NCBI GenBank assembly: GCA_012842725.1
Contig: DUSG01000057.1
Location: forward strand, 1 to 31,209
DNA: 31,209 nucleotides
Source: Clostridiales bacterium
GTDB lineage: Bacteria > Bacillota > Clostridia > Lutisporales > Lutisporaceae
Direction: 5' to 3'
The position numbers and the translations under genes were made by a program. The notes beneath the pieces were generated by a model, which saw only the letters and a list, made by a program, of their open reading frames with translations, was not told the DNA's origin and did no database searches. Below are positions 1 to 7,503 of the stretch, one piece after another; position 1 is the first letter of the stretch; each line of letters opens with the position of its first letter.

Positions 1-1
1 A

Positions 2-49
2 ATTGGATGTGGAAGTCTGGTAAAACCGGACCCAAACATCGTATTTTAA
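2..49 (+). CDS. possible C-terminal tail of an upstream gene (partial)
   Basis: A frame open from the window edge ends with TAA at 47-49 and would encode the tail IGCGSLVKPDPNIVF. I do not recognise the family. Another frame stays open to a TGA at 121-123 but runs through a perfect hairpin, so it looks less like coding sequence. Two hairpins follow before rpoN, as expected at the end of an upstream transcription unit. The fragment is too short to be sure it is coding. Confidence 0.25.
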   Translation: MGCGSLVKPDPNIVF

Positions 50-75
50 TTGGAAAAATCCATTATTTCATGAAA

Positions 76-110
76 AAATATGGTTTCTACCAATTGGTGA
101 AACCATATTT
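76..110. terminator. long perfect hairpin, terminator-like on the minus strand
   Basis: AAATATGGTTTC at 76-87 is exactly complementary to GAAACCATATTT at 99-110, and the loop itself contains the palindrome ACCAATTGGT (89-98). Read on the minus strand, the stem runs into a six-T tract. On the plus strand only a short T stretch follows. It may terminate a minus-strand transcript or act as a second barrier next to the terminator at 123. Confidence 0.5.
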
Positions 111-122
111 GTCTACAAACTG

Positions 123-149
123 AAGCTCGAATTTTCGAGCTTATTTTTT
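123..149 (+). terminator. intrinsic terminator of the upstream unit
   Basis: AAGCTCGA (123-130) pairs with TCGAGCTT (135-142) over a four-base loop and is followed by ATTTTTT. This is a classical Rho-independent terminator for plus-strand transcription entering from outside the window, so rpoN probably starts its own transcript. Confidence 0.8.
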
Positions 150-150
150 A

Positions 151-167
151 TTGGCAAGATTTTTGCT
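151..167 (+). promoter_or_regulatory. sigma-54 type -24/-12 promoter before rpoN
   Basis: TTGGCAAG-ATTT-TTGCT matches the sigma-54 consensus YTGGCACG-N4-TTGCW with one mismatch (A for C at 157). The invariant GG (153-154) and GC (165-166) are separated by exactly 10 nt. Predicted transcription start is near 178, about 70 nt before the rpoN ATG. Scanning TGGCA-like strings elsewhere in the window, I found no other site with correct GG/GC spacing. No enhancer-binding activator gene is present here. Confidence 0.55.
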
Positions 168-182
168 AAGATTTTATTATGA

Positions 183-206
183 ATATTCTTGAGAATATGA
201 TATAAT
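183..206 (+). promoter_or_regulatory. extended -10 sigma-A promoter with overlapping dyad, rpoN
   Basis: TATAAT at 201-206 is preceded by TG one base upstream (198-199), an extended -10 element. No convincing -35 is present. Immediately upstream, ATATTCT (183-189) and AGAATAT (192-198) form a perfect inverted repeat with a two-base centre, lying where a repressor would block this promoter. It may be an operator; the protein is unknown. Confidence 0.5.
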
Positions 207-247
207 TACATTGTAGGAATAAAGTCTCATTAGATGAGGTGAATTAT

Positions 248-1663
248 ATGAGAATGGGATACGATTTAGTGCTGGAGCAACAACAGAAATTAGTTATGAC
301 ACCAGAATTGAGACTTGCATTAAAAATTCTTCAACTCCCGGTTATTGAATTAGAGAATCTTATAAAACAGGAACTCGAAACAAATCCGGTTCTTGATATT
401 ATAGAAGACTTATCCGATGAAAAGATTATTGATATTGAAGAAGAAAAAAAAACTAATGATGAAGAAGCAAAAAAGCTTTTAGATGAAATAGATTGGAAAG
501 AATATTTTCAGTTTCAGGGTAAAAGTTATTGCTTAGAAAACACTGAAATTGAAGAGCAACAGGAGTCGTCCTATGAAAATTTCATTTGTTATGCTGATAC
601 TTTAAAAGATCATCTGTTTTTTCAATTAGGCAGTTTAAAGTTGAGCAAAGCTGATAGAAAGATTGGAGAATATATAATTGAAAGTCTGGATGATAATGGA
701 TATTTAGCAACATCTATTGGTGACATTGCTCAGGTTTTTTCTGTTAATGAAGCCAAGGTTCAAAACATTCTTAGAATTATTCAAACTTTTGAACCGGTCG
801 GTGTTGGAGCAACCAATTTGGTGGAATGCCTTTTGCTTCAGATAAATGCATTAGGATTGGCTGATGAGAATATTATAATCATTATAAAAGAACATTTAGA
901 TGATATTGCAGCTAACAGGCTTCATAATATTGCAAAGAAGTTATCAATACCTGTGGCTAAAGTACAGGAATACAGCGATATAATTAAATCATTGGAACCA
1001 AAACCAGGAAGAGCTTTTCATTGTGGAACTGAAAACAGGTATATAATACCTGATGTATATATAGAAAAAATTGATAATGAATATATTATTACTATAAACG
1101 ATAGCTATGGAACAAGACTTATGATAAACAGATATTATAGAAATATGATTAATACCATGGACAAGTCATCTGATGCCATGTCTTTTATAAATGATAAACT
1201 TTCTTCAGCATTATGGCTTATCAAAAGTCTTGAGCAGAGAAAAAATACCTTGTATAAGGTAATGAAAGCCATAGTTGATCATCAAAAAGAGTTTTTTGAA
1301 AAAGGTGATGGTTATCTTAAAACTATGACTCTTAAGGATATTGCTGACGAAGTGCAGGTACACGAATCAACAGTCAGCAGGGCTATAAGCGGAAAATATG
1401 CCCAAACTCCAAGAGGTATATTCGAAATCAAATACTTCTTCAAAAGTGGAGTTGGAAGCAAAAGTGGAGAAGATATATCATCAGAAAGCATCAAGAAAAT
1501 GATAAAATCCATCATTGATGCTGAAGACGCATCAAAACCGGTAAGCGATCAAACCATAACAGAATTTCTTGTCAATAAAGGTATTAACATTTCCAGGAGG
1601 ACTGTAGCTAAGTATAGAGAAGAAATAGGTATACCGTCTTCATCGAAAAGGAGAAGATATTGA
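248..1663 (+). CDS. rpoN: RNA polymerase sigma-54 factor
   Basis: Alternative sigma factor that directs RNA polymerase to -24/-12 promoters and needs an AAA+ activator to melt DNA. The N-terminus is the Q-rich, leucine-rich activator region (LEQQQKLVMTPELR onward, about residues 8-50). An acidic linker follows, then the core-binding domain, a helix-turn-helix around TLKDIADEVQVHESTVSRA, and near the C-terminus the RpoN box SRRTVAKYRE (consensus ARRTVAKYRE), followed by a basic SSSKRRRY tail. Length 471 aa is normal. I chose ATG 248 because GAGGTG at 236-241 sits six bases upstream; the in-frame GTG at 239 is part of that ribosome site. The gene stands alone between two terminators. It carries both a sigma-54-like promoter and an extended -10 element, suggesting autoregulation. 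Confidence 0.97.
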   Translation: MRMGYDLVLEQQQKLVMTPELRLALKILQLPVIELENLIKQELETNPVLDIIEDLSDEKIIDIEEEKKTNDEEAKKLLDEIDWKEYFQFQGKSYCLENTEIEEQQESSYENFICYADTLKDHLFFQLGSLKLSKADRKIGEYIIESLDDNGYLATSIGDIAQVFSVNEAKVQNILRIIQTFEPVGVGATNLVECLLLQINALGLADENIIIIIKEHLDDIAANRLHNIAKKLSIPVAKVQEYSDIIKSLEPKPGRAFHCGTENRYIIPDVYIEKIDNEYIITINDSYGTRLMINRYYRNMINTMDKSSDAMSFINDKLSSALWLIKSLEQRKNTLYKVMKAIVDHQKEFFEKGDGYLKTMTLKDIADEVQVHESTVSRAISGKYAQTPRGIFEIKYFFKSGVGSKSGEDISSESIKKMIKSIIDAEDASKPVSDQTITEFLVNKGINISRRTVAKYREEIGIPSSSKRRRY

Positions 1664-1673
1664 GTAATAAAAC

Positions 1674-1700
1674 AAAGAAGAGGGGGAAAGCCTCTTCTTT
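1674..1700. terminator. bidirectional terminator between rpoN and the VOC gene
   Basis: AAAGAAGAGG (1674-1683) pairs with CCTCTTCTTT (1691-1700) around a seven-base loop. The genes on either side converge on it. On the minus strand it is followed by a T-rich stretch (TGTTTTATT), so it probably serves both directions. Confidence 0.7.
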
Positions 1701-1736
1701 AAATTATGTTATTGATGGTGAATTTGTTATAAATTT

Positions 1737-2114
1737 TTATAAGGGATTTGGTCTTTGAATGTAATGTATTAAATTACCTTCTAAATCTCTTAAGAAAAAT
1801 GTTTTAACACCTTTATCGTTTTCTGTTAATTCCTTTTCAATAAATACCTTATTTTTCAATCTTTCATATTCTCCTTCTATATCATCAGTAGCAAATGCAA
1901 GGTGTCTTATACCTTGATGTTTATTATCAAATGTGTCGCTAAATGATTCTGCAGAGTATATTTCAAGAAATCCTCCGTCTTTAAACTTTAAGATAAAAGT
2001 AGGTTTTTCTTTTTTATTATCATATACAACTTCCAGGTCAAAATGTTTAACGTACCAATCTTTAAGACTTTTTGTATCTTTGGCAGAAATACCTACATGT
2101 TCTAAATAGAGCAT
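1737..2114 (-). CDS. VOC (glyoxalase/bleomycin-resistance fold) protein
   Basis: A 125-residue single-module vicinal oxygen chelate protein with two beta-alpha-beta-beta-beta halves. Likely metal ligands are H6 (LEHVGI), E51 (FLEIY), H71 (IRHLAF) and H117 (NLIHYI); the last is usually Glu in glyoxalase I. Family members include glyoxalases, methylmalonyl-CoA epimerase and fosfomycin or bleomycin resistance proteins, and the sequence does not decide among them. It lies 35 bp downstream of kdgK on the same strand with its own AGAGGT ribosome site, so it is probably the last gene of the eda-kdgK operon. A role in handling methylglyoxal or a sugar-acid intermediate would fit the context but is only inferred. 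Confidence 0.8.
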   Translation of the reverse strand: MLYLEHVGISAKDTKSLKDWYVKHFDLEVVYDNKKEKPTFILKFKDGGFLEIYSAESFSDTFDNKHQGIRHLAFATDDIEGEYERLKNKVFIEKELTENDKGVKTFFLRDLEGNLIHYIQRPNPL

Positions 2115-2149
2115 AAATTATCTACCTCTTTTACTAATGTATTTGTTTA

Positions 2150-3172
2150 TCACCTTTGCACTCTACCAGAGGCATCGCCTTTTACTAAAGTCATTACTTC
2201 ATCTACAGTCATCATATTGAAATCGCCTTCAATAGTGTGTTTTAAGCAAGAAGCAGCAGTTGCAAATTCTAGAGCCGTCTGATTGTCCATACCGGAAGAA
2301 AGTCCATAAATGAGACCTCCGCAGAAGGAATCTCCTCCACCAACACGGTCTACGATATAAATATCATATTTCTTTGATTTATAATAATTTTTACCATCAT
2401 AAAGCATACCTGACCAACCGTTAACAGAAGCGGAATAGCTTTCTCTTAAAGTAATTGCGACATATTTAAGATTGAATCTATCATATAGCTCTTTTGCTAC
2501 CGCCATATAACCTTCATCAGATAACTTCCCTTCTGTGATATCAGTTTTTTCAGCTTTTATTCCGAACACCATTTCTGCATCTTCTTCATTAGCTATTAAT
2601 ATATCACAGTATTTCACAAGTTCACTCATAACTTTTCCTGCTTTTTCCCTAGACCATAATTTTTTTCGATAATTAAGGTCAACACTTATCGTAACGCCGG
2701 CTTCTTTTGCTGCCTTTAATGCGTCAAGTGTAATTTCAATGCAATTATCAGATAATGCAGGTGTTATGCCTGTAAAATGGAACCATTCAGCTCCTTCAAA
2801 TATTTTTTTCCAATCAAAATCTTCTCTTTTAGCTTCAGCTATTGATGAACCTGCTCTGTCATATATAACTTTTGAAGGCCTTTGAGAAGCACCTCTTTCG
2901 CAGTAATATACACCGATTCTGTTGCCGCCTCGGACTATATAATCCGTCTTTATGCCAAAGCGTCTCATTTCATTTATGGCAGCTTGTCCTATTTCATGAG
3001 CCGGAAGCTTTGTTACATAATAACTATCTTTCCCATAGTTTGCTAGAGAGGCAGCTACATTGGCTTCTCCACCTGCAAATGAAACGTTAAAATGCTTTGC
3101 TTGAACAAATCTTTCATAGCCAATAGGGGATAACCTCATCATTATTTCTCCAAATGTTATAAATTTACCCAT
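2150..3172 (-). CDS. kdgK: 2-keto-3-deoxygluconate kinase (PfkB family)
   Basis: Phosphorylates 2-keto-3-deoxygluconate (KDG) with ATP to give KDPG, the substrate of the neighbouring aldolase. The 340-residue protein has the PfkB/ribokinase substrate-side motif GGEANVAASLANYG near residues 34-47 and the C-terminal ATP-site motif DRVGGGDSF, with D281 as the predicted catalytic base in the anion hole. Family length is about 310-340. A strong GGAGG site lies just upstream and the gap to eda is only 11 bp, so the two genes are co-transcribed. Other sugar kinases of this family (fructokinase, tagatose-6-phosphate kinase) look alike; the partnership with eda makes KDG kinase the best call. Confidence 0.9.
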   Translation of the reverse strand: MGKFITFGEIMMRLSPIGYERFVQAKHFNVSFAGGEANVAASLANYGKDSYYVTKLPAHEIGQAAINEMRRFGIKTDYIVRGGNRIGVYYCERGASQRPSKVIYDRAGSSIAEAKREDFDWKKIFEGAEWFHFTGITPALSDNCIEITLDALKAAKEAGVTISVDLNYRKKLWSREKAGKVMSELVKYCDILIANEEDAEMVFGIKAEKTDITEGKLSDEGYMAVAKELYDRFNLKYVAITLRESYSASVNGWSGMLYDGKNYYKSKKYDIYIVDRVGGGDSFCGGLIYGLSSGMDNQTALEFATAASCLKHTIEGDFNMMTVDEVMTLVKGDASGRVQR

Positions 3173-3183
3173 AAAATTACCTC

Positions 3184-3825
3184 CTATTTCTTGTATTTAG
3201 CTACTTCTTCAACAAATTTTCTTGCTGTTTCTGTCACTAATTCATAATTTCCGGTTTTTGCTCCTTTAGTCAGATTGCTACCTGTAGCGATAGCAATTGC
3301 GCCAGCTTCAAACCAATCCTTAACATTATCAATGTCAACTCCACCTGTAGGCATGAAGTTAGCATATGGTAGAGGACCTTTAAAGGCTTTGATTATAGAT
3401 GGTTCGAAAGCGCTTCCTGGGAATAGCTTTAAAATTTCAGCGCCATATTCCATTGCTTCTATAGCTTCATTTACTGTCATGACACCAGGAATAGACGGAA
3501 TTCTGTATCGATTGCACATTTTTATAGTTTCAATGTTTAAATTAGGGCTAATTATATATTGAGCTCCGGCTAGTATGCATGCTCTTGCGGTTTCAGGGTC
3601 AAGTACGGTACCTGCTCCGATAATTACATCTTCATTCTTGTAAGCTTCTGATATCTCTTTTATTATGTCTAAGGCACCTGGTACTGTCATGGTAATTTCG
3701 ATGGCCTTAATACCACCTTTTTTTATTGCATCAACAATTTTAACGCCCTTTTCTTTTGATTCTGTTCTTACCACAGCAACAATACCTAAATCTGCAATTC
3801 TTTTTATAGTTTCAATTCTTTTCAT
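3184..3825 (-). CDS. eda: KDPG / 4-hydroxy-2-oxoglutarate aldolase
   Basis: Class I aldolase that splits 2-keto-3-deoxy-6-phosphogluconate into pyruvate and glyceraldehyde-3-phosphate. At 213 aa it is full length. K133 in ILKLFPG is the Schiff-base lysine and E43 in AIEITMTVPG the general acid/base. The TVPG version of the substrate loop resembles the Thermotoga-type enzyme rather than the E. coli one, where an Arg occupies this loop. PTGGVD (about residues 172-177) is the phosphate-binding turn. It is the first gene of a minus-strand operon eda-kdgK-VOC and has a GGGAGG ribosome site. Two copies of a dyad motif lie in its 5' region, so control by the adjacent IclR-type regulator is likely. 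Confidence 0.93.
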   Translation of the reverse strand: MKRIETIKRIADLGIVAVVRTESKEKGVKIVDAIKKGGIKAIEITMTVPGALDIIKEISEAYKNEDVIIGAGTVLDPETARACILAGAQYIISPNLNIETIKMCNRYRIPSIPGVMTVNEAIEAMEYGAEILKLFPGSAFEPSIIKAFKGPLPYANFMPTGGVDIDNVKDWFEAGAIAIATGSNLTKGAKTGNYELVTETARKFVEEVAKYKK

Positions 3826-3871
3826 TGAAGAGCCTCCCTCATAATATCGATAAAATCATAAAAGAGGAAAA

Positions 3872-3900
3872 TGTTTTACAATACGAAACCATGTTTCGAA
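3872..3900. promoter_or_regulatory. operator-like dyad 1 of the eda promoter region
   Basis: TGTTTTACAATACGAAAC at 3872-3889 is a copy of the TGTTTTATAATATGAAACA motif found at 3941 and 5085. It overlaps CGAAAC-CAT-GTTTCG (3884-3898), a 15-bp palindrome with the GAAAC-N3-GTTTC layout that I recall for KdgR/IclR-type operators of enterobacteria. It lies about 50 bp upstream of the eda start. Binding by the IclR-family protein encoded at 4041-4826 is inferred. Confidence 0.55.
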
Positions 3901-3940
3901 TAATCTCTATAAAAAAACGAATTATCAATTTTAAAAATGT

Positions 3941-3960
3941 TGTTTTATAATATGAAACAT
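3941..3960. promoter_or_regulatory. operator-like dyad 2 of the eda promoter region
   Basis: TGTTTTATAATATGAAACA (3941-3959) is an imperfect palindrome, TGTTT-N9-AAACA, identical over 19 bp to the site at 5085-5103. The AT-rich core could supply a -10 hexamer on the minus strand, so a bound repressor would cover the eda promoter. Dyads 1 and 2 are 69 bp apart, about 6.6 helical turns. Confidence 0.6.
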
Positions 3961-4040
3961 TGTGTTGCTATTCACAATATATTATTCTATTTAACTATAA
4001 AAAGTCCTTCTTTTTTTGAATAATTATTAAATTTTTGTAT

Positions 4041-4826
4041 TCACATAGAATTATCAGGTCTATATCCTAAGTGATAAGAGATTTCTTTGGCAGTTTTTAT
4101 TACTTCTTCAGTAAGTTCAGGGATTCTTTCTTTTGTTACATGCAGTACAGGTCCGGAAACACTAACGGAAGCTACCACTTTACCTTTAATATTATATATT
4201 GGTGCCGCAACACATCTGATGCCTTCTTCATGTTCCATTTCATCAATGGCATATCCCATTTCTCTTATTTTTCTTAAATGTTTCTTTAATGTTTCAATAT
4301 CTGTTATGGTATTTTCGGTAAAACGTTTCATGCCTTGGTTCTTTAAAATTGTTTCAAGCTCTTTATCTGGAAGCCAAGCAATAAGAATCTTTCCTACTCC
4401 TGTACAGTGAAGAGGAACTCTTTTTCCTATTTGAGAGTACATCCTTATACTTTTATTGGGATTTTCCACTTTGTCAATATATACTGCTTCACCATTGTCC
4501 AGTATAGACAAATGAACTACTTCTCCGGTATTAGAGCAAAGTCTTTCTAATAGAGGTTTCGCAACTTTTCTTATATCCATTTGGTCTAATATTGCACTGC
4601 TTAGGTAGAGAAACCTCATTCCTAAGGAATATTTTTCTGTTTCAGGGTTTTTTTCAATGTATCCTTTGGCCATAAGTGTATTTAAAATTCTATGAACTGT
4701 ACTTTTATGAAGTCCGGTTAAGCTTGATAAATATGTAATACCACATCCGTCTTGGTGCATTGCAAGTTCTTCCAACAGCATTATTGCTCTTTCTAAAGAT
4801 TGAACAGTATTATTTTTTTCTGTCAT
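4041..4826 (-). CDS. IclR-family transcriptional regulator (KdgR-like)
   Basis: A 261-residue regulator with an N-terminal winged helix-turn-helix (about residues 10-70: VQSLERAIMLLEELA, then GITYLSSLTGLHKSTVHRILNTL) and a C-terminal IclR effector domain (about 80-250, with the typical HCTGVGKILIAWLP and RCVAAPIYNIKGKVVASVSVSG segments). Start ATG 4824-4826 was chosen because AAGGA lies eight bases upstream; an in-frame TTG eight codons earlier has no good ribosome site. Its position between eda-kdgK and the DUF917/ABC/AOR operon, with the same dyad in front of both, makes it the likely regulator of both. KdgR-type members sense KDG or a related sugar acid. Effector and sign of control are inferred. 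Confidence 0.9.
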   Translation of the reverse strand: MTEKNNTVQSLERAIMLLEELAMHQDGCGITYLSSLTGLHKSTVHRILNTLMAKGYIEKNPETEKYSLGMRFLYLSSAILDQMDIRKVAKPLLERLCSNTGEVVHLSILDNGEAVYIDKVENPNKSIRMYSQIGKRVPLHCTGVGKILIAWLPDKELETILKNQGMKRFTENTITDIETLKKHLRKIREMGYAIDEMEHEEGIRCVAAPIYNIKGKVVASVSVSGPVLHVTKERIPELTEEVIKTAKEISYHLGYRPDNSM

Positions 4827-4887
4827 ACACAACGTCCTTTCCTTTAACAATTACATAATATGTAAACATTTCCCTGTTTGACTCAAT

Positions 4888-4893
4888 ATTATA
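4888..4893 (-). promoter_or_regulatory. extended -10 promoter of the IclR-type gene
   Basis: On the minus strand TATAAT (plus strand ATTATA) is preceded by TGC, an extended -10 element, about 60 bp before the regulator's ATG. The best -35 at 17 bp spacing is poor. Between the promoter and the gene lies AAACA-N6-TGTTT (4864-4879), the same half-sites in reversed order, which could mediate autoregulation. The rest of 4900-5084 is AT-rich and shows nothing I can name. Confidence 0.45.
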
Positions 4894-5084
4894 GCATAAT
4901 TGATGTTATTCTGAAATATAGATATTCACTTTATATCAATGAAATAGCTGTAAATAAAGGAAATCAATATTTGCAATTAGTGTCATCTAATTAACAAATT
5001 AAAAAATATTTTAAATAATTAAAACAAAGAAGGAATTATTGATGTGATGTAGAATTATTAGTTTACTACTATAAATTAAAACAA

Positions 5085-5103
5085 TGTTTTATAATATGAA
5101 ACA
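5085..5103 (+). promoter_or_regulatory. operator-like dyad 3, overlapping the -10 of the DUF917/ABC/AOR operon
   Basis: TGTTTTATAATATGAAACA is identical to the site at 3941-3959, and the likeness continues downstream (GCTGCTATT after both, with small differences). TATAAT at 5090-5095 inside the dyad is a good -10 hexamer for the plus-strand operon, although no strong -35 is seen. A leader of about 150 nt without a convincing frame then precedes the GTG at 5255. Confidence 0.6.
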
Positions 5104-5254
5104 TGAGCTGCTATTACAATTTTTCATTGTGGGAGGGTTGCATTAGTAACAGAAAAAAGATAAAGTTGGAAGAGAGTTCATTCAGAGGGGGATTAAGTTC
5201 CTGCTAAATGTCAGTACAGTGCAATTAATTATATGGGAGGGAGGTAAATAAATA

Positions 5255-6382
5255 GTGGCACGTTGGATTTTAGATAAAAATGATGTTGATGCTCTGCTGA
5301 TCGGTTTGGGGATATACGGAACCGGTGGCGGCGGAGACCCTGAATGGGGAAGAAAAATAATCGAAAATGACTTTAGCAAGGGAAGAGTTTATGAAATTGT
5401 TGACCCAGAGGATGTTGAAGATGACGCTTTTGTATGCAGCGGAGGCATAATGGGCTCAGTAAAAGCCTTAGAATACATGAGCTATGATGAAATAGTGGAG
5501 TCATGGGAGAAAGAATTCATTTTGATGAAGGCTTTTAAAGAGATGGAGAAGATTAAAGGCAGAAAGATAGATTACATAATTCCTTTTGAAGCCGGAGGAT
5601 TAAATACTCCTGTTATTATGACTTTAGCTGCAAGAATGGGAATCCCTGTTATAAATGCTGATGCAGTGGGAAGATCAGCACCGGAAACTCAGATGACAAG
5701 CTTTGTAGGATATGGTATATCATTAAATCCAATGCCTTTAGTAGACCACAAAGGAAACACTATTGTAGTTATGAGTGCCAATGAGTTAACTTATGCAGAT
5801 GAAATAGGTAGATTTGTTGTAACAAAGGGTGGAGGCATGGGAGGCAATGCACACTATGCCATGTCCGGTGCAGAATTGAAAAAAAGCTGCATACCAGGAG
5901 CAATATCTAATTCGATTCGTGTTGGAAAACTGATTTTAGAAGCTCAACGAAAAGGCATTGACCCAGTGGACGAGTTCGTAGAAAAAGAGAATGGCTTAAA
6001 GCTATTTGAAGGAGTTGTTACAGAGGTTGTAGGAGAGGACAAGGGAGGTTTCTACCTTACCAATGTAACTCTCGATGGAACCAAAGATTATACCAATAAA
6101 AAAGCCAAATTGGTAATAAAGAATGAAGTAATGGCTGTATGGATTGATGGAAAGATAAAATCTATATTCCCTGATTTAGTATGCATGCTTTATACAGAAA
6201 GTGGTATAGGGGTAATGAGTTCTGATATAAAAGAAGGAATGAAAATATCTTTGGTTGGATTCCCTTGTCATGAGAGACTCAGGTACTGCCTAAAGACTGA
6301 GGCTGGCAAAACAGCTTTTGGTGGAGCAAGATATGGATACCCTGAGTTGGAATATATCCCAATTGAACAATTGAATAAATAA
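5255..6382 (+). CDS. DUF917 family protein
   Basis: A 375-residue protein of the DUF917 family, whose N-terminal module is related to S-methyl-thiohydantoin desulfurase / hydantoinase-associated proteins. Recognisable segments are the glycine-rich GTGGGGDPEWG (about residues 22-32), CSGGIMGSVKALEYM, FEAGGLNTPVIM and NADAVGRSAPETQM, all typical of the family. It has no signal peptide and should be cytosolic. The enzymatic role is not established for most members; some are neighbours of hydantoin or thiohydantoin hydrolases. The GTG start follows GGGAGGGAGGT. It is the first gene of the long operon and stands 28 bp before the importer's binding protein, so it probably acts on the imported substrate or an early product; this is inference. 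Confidence 0.85.
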   Translation: MARWILDKNDVDALLIGLGIYGTGGGGDPEWGRKIIENDFSKGRVYEIVDPEDVEDDAFVCSGGIMGSVKALEYMSYDEIVESWEKEFILMKAFKEMEKIKGRKIDYIIPFEAGGLNTPVIMTLAARMGIPVINADAVGRSAPETQMTSFVGYGISLNPMPLVDHKGNTIVVMSANELTYADEIGRFVVTKGGGMGGNAHYAMSGAELKKSCIPGAISNSIRVGKLILEAQRKGIDPVDEFVEKENGLKLFEGVVTEVVGEDKGGFYLTNVTLDGTKDYTNKKAKLVIKNEVMAVWIDGKIKSIFPDLVCMLYTESGIGVMSSDIKEGMKISLVGFPCHERLRYCLKTEAGKTAFGGARYGYPELEYIPIEQLNK

Positions 6383-6410
6383 TTAGAAATAAAAATGGAG
6401 GGTATATGTT

Positions 6411-7388
6411 ATGAAGAAAAAAATTTTTGTTCTTTTGAGCTGTTTGATAGTACTGAGCTTGATATTAAGCGCTTGTTCCGGTGGAGGAAGTAAGCCTGCA
6501 GAAGAAGCAAAAAGCCCGGAACAAACAGAAGAAAAAGTTTTCAAGATTGGTATAAACAACTTCGGTCAAGCTAACTATTTTGCAAGAATAGGAAAAGCTG
6601 CTTTAGAGGATCAGATAAAGAAGAATGGCGGAGAAGTTATTGCAACAGTTAATGCTGATGTTCCTGGAAGAGTTGCTTCAATCGAAAACATGATAGCTCA
6701 AGGCGTTGATGCTATAATAATTCAAGAAGGTGACATAAGTCAGTTAGCTCCAGTTCTAAAAGAAGCAAAGAGCAAAGGAATAATTATAGGCTCTATGGAT
6801 GCTGGCGATGCAGATTTTGTTGATGTATTTGTTGAATCAGACAATAATCAACTTGGAAGAATGGCTGCAGAAGAAATGGTAAAGCTTATCGGTGGAAAGG
6901 GAAATATTGTTGAAATATATAACGATGCAGGTTCTATGATAAGAACAAGAAGAAATGCAATGCATGAAGTAATCAAGGATTATCCGGATATTAAGATAAT
7001 TGCAGGTTTTGTATATGCATGGCCTGATTTCTTCCCGGATGCAAAAGCTAAGATGGAAGCAGTAATTCAGGCTAATCCTAACCCTGGAGATATTGCTGCA
7101 GTATATGCAACATTTGACGGAGTAGGTGTTGCAGCAGCCCAAGCTATTAGAGAAGCTGGTTTACAGGATCACATAGTTGTTGTTGGTATTGACGGTGACC
7201 CAGAAGCTTATGCAGAGATGAGGAAGGAAGACAGCCCATTCAAAGCTACTTTGGCACAGGATCCAGATACTATGGCTAGAACTTGTGTAGATAAAGTATT
7301 TGAACTATTGAAAGGAAACACAATACCAGAAAGACACATTTATATTCCTGGAAAATTGATTACAAGGGATAATATACCAGAAGAATAA
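6411..7388 (+). CDS. ABC importer substrate-binding lipoprotein (ribose-type)
   Basis: Extracytoplasmic binding protein of the Peripla_BP_4 / RbsB class, 325 aa. The N-terminus is a lipoprotein signal: MKKKIF, a hydrophobic stretch and the lipobox LILSAC with C22 as the lipidated residue, then a GGGSKPAEE linker. The mature domain has the usual segments IASIENMIAQGVDAIIIQ and VVVGIDGDPEAYAEM. Relatives bind ribose, galactose, xylose, sugar alcohols or autoinducer-2; the ligand cannot be read from the sequence. It is followed by a hairpin and then the ATPase and permease genes, forming a complete RbsBAC-type system. Confidence 0.93.
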   Translation: MKKKIFVLLSCLIVLSLILSACSGGGSKPAEEAKSPEQTEEKVFKIGINNFGQANYFARIGKAALEDQIKKNGGEVIATVNADVPGRVASIENMIAQGVDAIIIQEGDISQLAPVLKEAKSKGIIIGSMDAGDADFVDVFVESDNNQLGRMAAEEMVKLIGGKGNIVEIYNDAGSMIRTRRNAMHEVIKDYPDIKIIAGFVYAWPDFFPDAKAKMEAVIQANPNPGDIAAVYATFDGVGVAAAQAIREAGLQDHIVVVGIDGDPEAYAEMRKEDSPFKATLAQDPDTMARTCVDKVFELLKGNTIPERHIYIPGKLITRDNIPEE

Positions 7389-7444
7389 AGCTTAATAATT
7401 AGTTATAATTGTTTTAAATGATGGTTAGCCATCAGATAAATATT

Positions 7445-7475
7445 GGAATGGTGATGCATTAAGCATCGCCATTCC
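7445..7475 (+). repeat. strong hairpin between binding-protein and ATPase genes
   Basis: GGAATGGTGATGC (7445-7457) pairs with GCATCGCCATTCC (7463-7475), 13 pairs including one G-T wobble, loop ATTAA. No T tract follows, so it is more likely an mRNA 3'-end stabiliser or partial attenuator that favours the binding protein over the rest of the operon. A smaller hairpin, TGATGG-TTAG-CCATCA (7418-7433), lies just upstream. Confidence 0.7.
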
Positions 7476-7503
7476 ATAATAATATAACCGGGCAGGTGAA
7501 AAA

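Noticed and set aside
3892..5103. CRISPR-like array from the repeated TGTTTTATAATATGAAACA
   Set aside because: Only three copies at irregular distances (69 and 1144 bp), all in promoter regions; they are operator-like.
5253..5270. TGGCACG at the DUF917 start as a sigma-54 -24 element
   Set aside because: No GC lies 10 nt after the GG, and the string is part of the coding start.
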